22,626 nt of DNA, from contig CAAGBH010000132.1 of the NCBI GenBank assembly GCA_900768035.1, positions 1-22,626 of the forward strand, read 5' to 3'. The number at the start of each line of letters is the position of its first letter. Within the stretch, counting starts at the first letter, position 1. The notes under the pieces were generated by a model. That model was not told where the DNA came from, did not search any database, and worked only from the letters and a program-made list of their open reading frames with translations. This DNA comes from Clostridia bacterium. Its GTDB lineage: Bacteria > Bacillota > Clostridia > Oscillospirales > Acutalibacteraceae. Made by a program: the position numbers and the translations under genes. Positions 14,844 through 20,083 of this stretch are shown here, one piece after another.

Positions 14844-15890
14844 ATGCATAGCCGTGACAGTTTTGTTAGACTTATAATTTGTTATTTTATCTGCCTGTGT
14901 TTAGCAGTATATTCATTTTGTAATCGCCTTTCACCGACAGGATTTGCTTTAAGTGATACCGCTTTTTTTGAGTCTGAGACGCATTTTACCTCTTCGCAAG
15001 AAGAAATCCCGCCTGAAACAGAAAACGAGCCACAACAGGAGAAAGAAACCTCACAGCCCGTATCTTCGCAAGAGACTGTAAGCGCTTCTGCTCAGGCGGT
15101 CAAAGGGAAAGTGGTTACAAGGTATATTTCACCCTATACTGCGCCGATTTCTTATAACAAGGCGTATATGAAAAATTCTTCGGGGCTGAGCGTTAGCGTA
15201 AAGGACCTTTTGAACTCTAATATAAAATTTAAAATTTCAGAGAATAGTTCACCTCAGGTGCTTATAATGCACACCCACACAACCGAAACATTTATGGAAA
15301 AAAGCGCCGATTTTTATACCGATGAATATAAAGCCCGCACAACAGACAATAATAAAAATATGGTTAAAATAGGGGATATCGTAGCCGAAAAATTAAATGC
15401 AAGCGGAATTAAAACTCTGCACGATAAAACCAAGCACGATTATCCCGAATATACAGGCTCATACGGCAGAAGTGCAAAGACGGTTACAGAATATTTAAAA
15501 AAATATCCGTCAATAAAGGTTGTTTTAGATTTGCACCGAGATTCAGTTTCAATGGGAGGTAACGACAAGGCAAAACTCGTAACCGAAATAAACGGAAAAA
15601 AAGCGGCTCAGGTGATGCTTGTTATGGGAAGTCAGAGCGGTAGCGTTAAAAACCACCCTAATTGGAAAGAAAATTTAAAACTTGCGCTTAAACTTCAACA
15701 AACAATGGAAACTAAATATCCAACCCTTGCCCGACCGCTTTTATTAATGCCTAAAAATTACAACCAAAAATTAACCATAGGCTCAATGCTTATAGAATTT
15801 GGCACAGATGTCAATACTTTGCAAGAGGCGTGCTATTCGGCAGAATTGGTGGGCGAATCATTGGTAAGTATGTTAAAAACATTAAAATAG
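14844..15890 (+). CDS. spoIIP: Stage II sporulation protein P (cell-wall hydrolase)
   Basis: Membrane-anchored amidase/endopeptidase that works with SpoIID and SpoIIM during engulfment. The protein is 348 aa from ATG 14844, which has GGAGG at 14831-14835 with an 8-base spacer; GTG 14835 overlaps that site. One membrane anchor lies at residues 8-26, followed by a Glu/Gln/Ser-rich linker (about 45-85). The catalytic domain has HTHTTE (143-148) and LDLHRDS (228-234). The C-terminal block GSMLIEFGTDVNTLQEA is also typical. It lies 44 bases after gpr with no terminator between, so the two are likely one transcript, probably under a sporulation sigma factor; no clear promoter of that class was recognised. 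Confidence 0.95.
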   Translation: MHSRDSFVRLIICYFICLCLAVYSFCNRLSPTGFALSDTAFFESETHFTSSQEEIPPETENEPQQEKETSQPVSSQETVSASAQAVKGKVVTRYISPYTAPISYNKAYMKNSSGLSVSVKDLLNSNIKFKISENSSPQVLIMHTHTTETFMEKSADFYTDEYKARTTDNNKNMVKIGDIVAEKLNASGIKTLHDKTKHDYPEYTGSYGRSAKTVTEYLKKYPSIKVVLDLHRDSVSMGGNDKAKLVTEINGKKAAQVMLVMGSQSGSVKNHPNWKENLKLALKLQQTMETKYPTLARPLLLMPKNYNQKLTIGSMLIEFGTDVNTLQEACYSAELVGESLVSMLKTLK

Positions 15891-15898
15891 GAGAAAAA

Positions 15899-16084
15899 AT
15901 GAAAGATTTTATAAGGAAAGCATATATTTCGGCGGTACTTAGCAGTTGCCTTTTGTTTGGTTTTTGGGCTGTTTGCAAGGCTTACGAAAACACAAGGCAG
16001 GTAGGATTTGGGGAATACCGAAACGCAATAGATTATAAGGACGGAACAATATATTTATTTGATTTTCAGAAGAAAATCAAATAA
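15899..16084 (+). CDS. Small single-pass membrane protein downstream of spoIIP, unknown function
   Basis: 61-aa ORF starting ATG 15899, eight bases after the spoIIP stop, with TAGGAG as ribosome binding site. One hydrophobic helix (about residues 8-27, AYISAVLSSCLLFGFWAVCK) precedes a soluble tail with EYRNAIDYKDGTIYLFDF. I do not recognise a named family. The tight spacing suggests co-transcription with gpr-spoIIP and so a sporulation role, but that is inference. A longer reading of the frame from 15830 would overlap spoIIP and has no ribosome binding site. The stop lies only 2 bases before an inverted-repeat arm. Confidence 0.7.
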   Translation: MKDFIRKAYISAVLSSCLLFGFWAVCKAYENTRQVGFGEYRNAIDYKDGTIYLFDFQKKIK

Positions 16085-16086
16085 AT

Positions 16087-16118
16087 AATGCGTAATTCGT
16101 AATGCGGAATGCGGAATT
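16087..16118 (+). repeat. Left arm of AATGCGTAAT-type inverted repeat
   Basis: The core AATGCGTAATTCGTAATGCG (16087-16106) is a perfect 20-base inverted copy of 16294-16313. It continues as a degenerate run of AATGCGG units to about 16118. It begins 2 bases after the stop of the 61-aa ORF. Arms of repeated AATGCGT/AATTCGT words bounding a short non-coding stretch look like a MITE or similar short interspersed element; no transposase is present. Confidence 0.75.
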
Positions 16119-16156
16119 AAAAACGAGGAAATTCAAATTTTTGAATTTCCTCGTTT
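16119..16156 (-). terminator. Strong hairpin terminator between the spoIIP unit and mrp
   Basis: Perfect 17-bp stem (16121-16137 with 16140-16156, 2-base loop). On the minus strand the stem runs into five T (16123-16119), fitting a terminator for mrp transcripts. On the plus strand the tail is CGTTTACATT, a weaker T run, so termination of the spoIIP transcript is possible but less sure. The hairpin lies inside the inverted-repeat element. Confidence 0.75.
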
Positions 16157-16288
16157 ACATTAGATAAAGTTTTCACTTTTATAATTTATAGTTTCATACG
16201 TCTTTTTAATTCCTAAGAAAAAACGTCAATAAAATATTTATTTTCACAGATTGCATTGAGAATTTTAGATGACCTTAAAATAAACTTC
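16157..16288. other. AT-rich interior of the repeat-bounded region, nothing recognised
   Basis: About 130 bases between the terminator hairpin and the right repeat arm. I see no convincing ORF, no ribosome binding site with a start, and no clear promoter with correct spacing on either strand. It may be the inner part of the repeat element or an extended mrp 3' untranslated region. Confidence 0.4.
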
Positions 16289-16320
16289 AATTACGCATTA
16301 CGAATTACGCATTACGCATT
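16289..16320 (-). repeat. Right arm of AATGCGTAAT-type inverted repeat, reaching into mrp
   Basis: TTACGCATT/TTACGAATT units; the core 16294-16313 is the exact inverted copy of 16087-16106. The arm runs into mrp: the last codons (Val-Asn-Ala-stop, GTTAATGCGTAA on the minus strand) lie in the repeat, so the present stop codon of mrp comes from repeat sequence. Confidence 0.75.
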
Positions 16321-17154
16321 AACTATCTCAACAATTTTTTTAACTGCATCTTCAAGGTATGTGTTGTCATACATTTCAAAATTGCCGTTGTCAACTGTTC
16401 TTGCAAGGTTAACATCAATAGGCATTTTTCCAAGAAGTTCTACGCCCAATTCTTCGGCAATGGTTTCACTTCCTGAACCGAAAATTTTAAATTCTTCGCC
16501 ACATTCAGGACAAACCACATAGGACATATTTTCAATGATACCCAAAACGTCAATATTCATCATCTGAGCCATATTATAAGCCTTTTTAACTATCATTGAA
16601 ACCAAGTCCTGAGGCGAAGTAACAATAACCGCACCGTCAAGCGGGAGGCTTTGGAAAACGGTTAGCGGAACGTCGCCTGTACCGGGAGGACAGTCAACCA
16701 ACAGATAATCGAGGTCACCCCACACAACATCGTGCCAGAACTGTTTAACTGCGCCTGCAATAACAGGTCCACGCCATAAAACAGGGGATTCTTTATCCTC
16801 AAGCAAGAGGTTTATTGACATAATTTTAATGCCTGTTTTGGTTTCGGCAGGCAAAATACCGATTTCGTTTTGGAACGCACGGGAATTAACACCAAAAGTT
16901 TTAGGTATTGACGGACCTGTGATATCGGCGTCAAGAATACCGACTTTATAACCCATTCTCTGCAAAAGAACTGCAAGAGAGGAGGTTACCATTGATTTTC
17001 CAACACCGCCTTTACCGCTCACAACACCGATAACGTGTTTTATGTTGTTATATTCTCCTGTGGGTTCTATGAGACTTTCGGGTTTTCTGTCAGAACAGTT
17101 TTGAGAACAGGAACCGCAATTTCCCGAACAGCCTTGAGTTTTTTCTTCTGCCAT
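16312..17154 (-). CDS. mrp: Mrp/NBP35-family P-loop ATPase (Fe-S cluster carrier)
   Basis: P-loop NTPase of the Mrp/ApbC/Nbp35 family, generally involved in Fe-S cluster carriage to apoproteins. The protein is 280 aa. The deviant Walker A GKGGVGKS lies at residues 47-54, DADITGPSIP follows (75-84), and VDCPPGTGD lies near 153-161. The family cluster-binding motif CPEC is at Cys215 and Cys218. The N-terminus carries an extra Cys-rich segment (Cys9, 13, 16 and 20), as in NBP35-like archaeal and Clostridia forms, which may hold another cluster. ATG 17154 has TAGGAG upstream. The final residues and stop are supplied by the inverted-repeat arm, so the C-terminus may be slightly altered compared with relatives. 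Confidence 0.93.
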   Translation of the reverse strand: MAEEKTQGCSGNCGSCSQNCSDRKPESLIEPTGEYNNIKHVIGVVSGKGGVGKSMVTSSLAVLLQRMGYKVGILDADITGPSIPKTFGVNSRAFQNEIGILPAETKTGIKIMSINLLLEDKESPVLWRGPVIAGAVKQFWHDVVWGDLDYLLVDCPPGTGDVPLTVFQSLPLDGAVIVTSPQDLVSMIVKKAYNMAQMMNIDVLGIIENMSYVVCPECGEEFKIFGSGSETIAEELGVELLGKMPIDVNLARTVDNGNFEMYDNTYLEDAVKKIVEIVNA

Positions 17155-17188
17155 TTTAAAGACTCCTAAAAATTAAAGATATATTAAT

Positions 17189-17216
17189 ATTATACCCTTA
17201 AATTTCCAAAAATCAA
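17189..17216 (-). promoter_or_regulatory. Candidate sigma-A promoter for mrp
   Basis: On the minus strand TTGATT (17216-17211), a 16-base spacer and TATAAT (17194-17189) lie about 35 bases before the mrp start. It begins right after the end of the SpoIID-like gene, which supports mrp as its own transcription unit. Confidence 0.6.
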
Positions 17217-17222
17217 CCGATT

Positions 17223-18581
17223 TTATTGGTTATTGAAAAAATCATACTGATTTGCAATGTTTGCCCAGGTTACAGGACCAACCGCTCCCGAAACAGGCAG
17301 ACCGAAAAGGCGCTGAAATTCTTCAACGGCGTTTACAGTTTGTTCGCCATAATATCCTGTAACAGAAATTTCGGGTATTTCGGGAATATTTTGACGGATA
17401 ACCGAAAGATAGGTCTGCAAATCACGGACGTTTTCACTCCGTGTGCCCTCTGTCAAGAAAAAACCCGGGTAAAGTTTTGCGTTAGAGCCCTCATACCCCG
17501 GCGGTAAGGAAGCCACAGTTTCGGTGTAAATTCTTGAAATTGTATTCCAAGTGGCAGTATCCACAACACCCGTTACCGGCAGTCCGTAAAACTCTTGAAA
17601 ACGCTCAACCGCAAGTACCGTTTCAGGACCGAAAGTTCCGCTTCGGGGGACGGGTTCTAAAGCGCCGTTAAAATAAGCGATAATGCTTAAATAATACTGT
17701 ATGGTGGTTACGGGAATACCGCTCATTCCGCTTGAAACTTCGTTGGCAAAGGGTACGGTTGCCTCTGCAATGGAAATACCCTCAGAAACTAAATCGGCAA
17801 GACTTTTAACCCCGTTATAATACTGTTTTATCCTATACCAAGTGGACTTATCCACTTCACCTGTGACAGTAAGGTTAAAAATTTCCTGAAATTTCCGCAC
17901 AGCCTCTTCGGTGTCTATCCCGAAAATTCCGTTTACATCTTCAATTCTCGGTATGGCGGGATAATTTCTTGCAATGCGGTTTAATTGGGTTTGAATAATC
18001 TGAACGTTGTTTCCCGAATCACCTAAACGAAGGGGCGCACCGGGGTAAGACTCGGTTGTGAAGCCTACGGGAGCATCCTCAACAATGTTTATATCGTTGC
18101 CGTAGTAGTTTTGCAAAATTGAAAAAGGGGTAAGACCTTGCTCGGCAAGTGAGACAGTACCCCATTGCGAAAGTCCCGCACAGGTAGAAGTTGTGCCGTT
18201 GCAAAAGGCGGTAAAAAGCGGTTGTATGTTACCTTGTCTTACAACATAATCATTGAAAATATCGTCAACAATTAAACTTATGTTTTCGTAAATTTCTCGG
18301 TCTCGAACAAAGGCTTGGTCAAACTGGGTTGTGTTGGTTATGTCAAAATCATAACCTCTTGAGCGGTACCATTCGGTATAAACTCGGTTGAGCGCAAAAG
18401 AGATAATAGCATAAATGTTTGCCCTTAAAGCGTTTTCGGGCCAAGTGGGATAAATTTCGCTCGATGCCACATTTTTAATATAATCGATAAAAGGGACAGT
18501 TACATTCTGTGCGCCTGAATCGGGCGGACCTAAATGCACCGTTATGGTTTCGGGGATAATTGGGGTTAAAATTTCAGGCAT
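17223..18581 (-). CDS. SpoIID/LytB-like protein with three peptidoglycan-binding domains
   Basis: 452-aa protein. Residues about 30-165 resemble the SpoIID/LytB domain, a lytic transglycosylase in SpoIID: SSEIYPTWPENALRAN holds Glu42 where the SpoIID catalytic glutamate would align, and CAGLSQWGTVSLAEQGL with ILQNYYG matches the usual GhGvGmSQyGA...IL.yYY block, though with a changed core. Three PG_binding_1 repeats follow (about 186-256, 288-354 and 379-446), each with FG...AV..FQ and a G.V...TW ending. No signal peptide or membrane segment is visible, which is odd for a wall-acting protein. I chose ATG 18581 with AAGGAG eight bases upstream; GTG 18590 overlaps that site. It lies 12 bases after the transthyretin-like-fold gene and is likely co-transcribed with it. 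Activity is unproven. Confidence 0.82.
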   Translation of the reverse strand: MPEILTPIIPETITVHLGPPDSGAQNVTVPFIDYIKNVASSEIYPTWPENALRANIYAIISFALNRVYTEWYRSRGYDFDITNTTQFDQAFVRDREIYENISLIVDDIFNDYVVRQGNIQPLFTAFCNGTTSTCAGLSQWGTVSLAEQGLTPFSILQNYYGNDINIVEDAPVGFTTESYPGAPLRLGDSGNNVQIIQTQLNRIARNYPAIPRIEDVNGIFGIDTEEAVRKFQEIFNLTVTGEVDKSTWYRIKQYYNGVKSLADLVSEGISIAEATVPFANEVSSGMSGIPVTTIQYYLSIIAYFNGALEPVPRSGTFGPETVLAVERFQEFYGLPVTGVVDTATWNTISRIYTETVASLPPGYEGSNAKLYPGFFLTEGTRSENVRDLQTYLSVIRQNIPEIPEISVTGYYGEQTVNAVEEFQRLFGLPVSGAVGPVTWANIANQYDFFNNQ

Positions 18582-18593
18582 AAAGTTCACTCC

Positions 18594-19094
18594 TTATAAA
18601 TCATATTTTTGTGATTCGTCAAAGATTTGGGGTCCTTTGTTAACCCCTGCTGTCTCAGAAAGAATCAAATTTGAGCGTTGAAGTGAAGTAACACCGCTGA
18701 AAACAGGAATGTTAAGGTGAATATTGCTTATGTATCCGTCGGCTTCAATCATCATATTGTAAAGAGCGTAGGGGATAATTGTGTTCTGTTCGTCAAGTGA
18801 AAGAGCCTTTTCGGGAGTGGGCAATATAAACTCTTTGGTTTTTCCGCTTTGGTCGGTAAAGTCTGTGTCGATAATCCGCATATCCTGAGGACTGCCCTCA
18901 AATATCGTTATTTTTGCATTGGGGACAGGATAAAGCGAGCGGACTGTCGTTACAAATGCCACAAGTTTTCCGCTTGCGGTATCTTCTGTAACATTTTCTT
19001 TGACCGGCTCGGTTACGGCGGGTATTGCTCGGTTAGATTTATGGTACATCTCAAGCATTTGCGCCTTATATTTTTCTAAAATTTGTTCATCCAT
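18594..19094 (-). CDS. Leaderless transthyretin/carboxypeptidase-regulatory-like domain protein
   Basis: 166-aa protein with a hydrophilic N-terminal stretch (to about residue 40). A beta-rich domain follows: GKLVAFVTTVRSLYPVPNAKITIFEG, then DFTDQSGKTKEF and a conserved-looking YNMMIEADGYISNIHLNIPVF. This pattern (a strand, an NAKI segment, a TD..GKT turn, and AxGY near the end) resembles CarboxypepD_reg-like/transthyretin-like domains, usually found on exported proteins. No signal peptide is visible. ATG 19094 has AGAGGTG seven bases upstream. It is the first gene of a pair with the SpoIID-like protein, so the two probably work together on the cell wall or spore, but nothing in the sequence proves this. 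Confidence 0.72.
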   Translation of the reverse strand: MDEQILEKYKAQMLEMYHKSNRAIPAVTEPVKENVTEDTASGKLVAFVTTVRSLYPVPNAKITIFEGSPQDMRIIDTDFTDQSGKTKEFILPTPEKALSLDEQNTIIPYALYNMMIEADGYISNIHLNIPVFSGVTSLQRSNLILSETAGVNKGPQIFDESQKYDL

Positions 19095-19148
19095 AAAAAA
19101 ACACCTCTATACATTTTATGAAAAACAAAGATATTCGTTAAATTTAAG

Positions 19149-19176
19149 TTGAAAACGGATATAAAAATGATATAAT
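19149..19176 (+). promoter_or_regulatory. Candidate sigma-A promoter for the aldose epimerase-like gene
   Basis: TTGAAA (19149-19154), a 16-base spacer and a perfect TATAAT (19171-19176), followed seven bases later by the ribosome binding site AAGGAG. This is one of the clearest promoters in the window, but the leader would be very short, placing the transcript start next to the ribosome binding site. Confidence 0.6.
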
Positions 19177-19196
19177 TATTTAAAGGAGTGATTACG

Positions 19197-20042
19197 GTGG
19201 TAGTAATTAGTAATGAAAATTTACGGGTTGAGATTGCTGAAATGGGCGCAGAGATAAGGCGGGTTACTTTCTGCGGTAAAGAGCGTTTCTGGAACGGAGA
19301 CCAAAAGTTTTGGACGGGTGTTTCGCCAATTCTTTTCCCGATTTGCAGTTGCTTGCCTGAGAGCAAATATACTTTTGACGGCAAGGAATATAATATGTCA
19401 AAACACGGTTTTGCACAAAAAACAATGTCAACGGTCGAATCGGTTTCGCAAGATAAGGCAACTTTTCTTTTTACTGACACCCCCGAAACATTAAAAAATT
19501 ATCCTTGGAAATTTGAATTAAGGGTTACATATACTCTCGACGGAAACAACATAAAAATCGATTATGATGTTAAAAATCTTTCGGATAACGATATGTATTA
19601 TTCAATCGGCGCTCACGAAGCATACCTTTGCAAAGAGGGCATCGAAGAATATGACATTATCTTCGAAAATGAAGAAACATTAAACTCTTATTTGCTTGAC
19701 GGTGAATGGTTATCTGATAACAAAGTACCGATTATTGAAAACAGTAAGGTGTTACCGCTTAAAGAAAAATACTTTGAAGACGATGCTTTGATTTTTAAAG
19801 ATGTCAAATCTCGTTTTGTAACGCTTCAAAACCGCAAGACAAAAGAATCGGTTTCGGTTGAATTTCAGGGCTTTGATTATCTTCTTTTATGGCATGTTCC
19901 AAATGCGCCTTATATGTGTATTGAGCCTTGGGCGGGAATCACTTCGCCTGTCGGCTGGGATTACGATATAACAAAAAAGGAGGGCATTATGAAACTTGCC
20001 CCCAATAAAAACAAGATTTTAACCCATACAATTTATTTTTAA
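19197..20042 (+). CDS. Aldose 1-epimerase-like protein (LacX/YeaD-type mutarotase fold)
   Basis: 281-aa protein of the galactose mutarotase-like fold. His70 (MSKHGFAQ), His140 (IGAHEAY) and Glu243 (CIEPWAG) match the catalytic and binding positions of the family, and FWTGVSPILFPI and YTFDGKEY are typical of LacX-type members. The segment FPICSCLPESKY has Cys-Ser-Cys where relatives have Gly-Arg or Gly-Gly, so one arginine often placed near the sugar is absent. GTG 19197 is preferred: AAGGAG (19183-19188) is eight bases upstream, and the alternative GTG 19188 overlaps it. It is a single gene with its own promoter and a strong terminator. The substrate is unknown; family members interconvert anomers of hexoses or hexose phosphates. 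Confidence 0.88.
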   Translation: MVVISNENLRVEIAEMGAEIRRVTFCGKERFWNGDQKFWTGVSPILFPICSCLPESKYTFDGKEYNMSKHGFAQKTMSTVESVSQDKATFLFTDTPETLKNYPWKFELRVTYTLDGNNIKIDYDVKNLSDNDMYYSIGAHEAYLCKEGIEEYDIIFENEETLNSYLLDGEWLSDNKVPIIENSKVLPLKEKYFEDDALIFKDVKSRFVTLQNRKTKESVSVEFQGFDYLLLWHVPNAPYMCIEPWAGITSPVGWDYDITKKEGIMKLAPNKNKILTHTIYF

Positions 20043-20045
20043 AAG

Positions 20046-20081
20046 AAAAAAGTTGCTAAACTTTCGTTTAGCAACTTTTTT
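20046..20081. terminator. Bidirectional terminator between the epimerase gene and secA
   Basis: Perfect 16-bp inverted repeat AAAAAAGTTGCTAAAC / GTTTAGCAACTTTTTT with loop TTTC. The arms end in six A and six T, so the hairpin carries a T run in both directions. It starts three bases after the epimerase gene stop and ends two bases before the secA stop, serving both convergent genes. Confidence 0.9.
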
Positions 20082-20083
20082 AG

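Noticed and set aside
17848..17856. TTATCCACT as a DnaA box
   Set aside because: A single imperfect match in the SpoIID-like coding region with no neighbours.
19095..19140. Sporulation-sigma promoter (CATAAAAT) before the transthyretin-like gene
   Set aside because: The only upstream -35-like word is too close (about 9-10 bases), so the match is not convincing.
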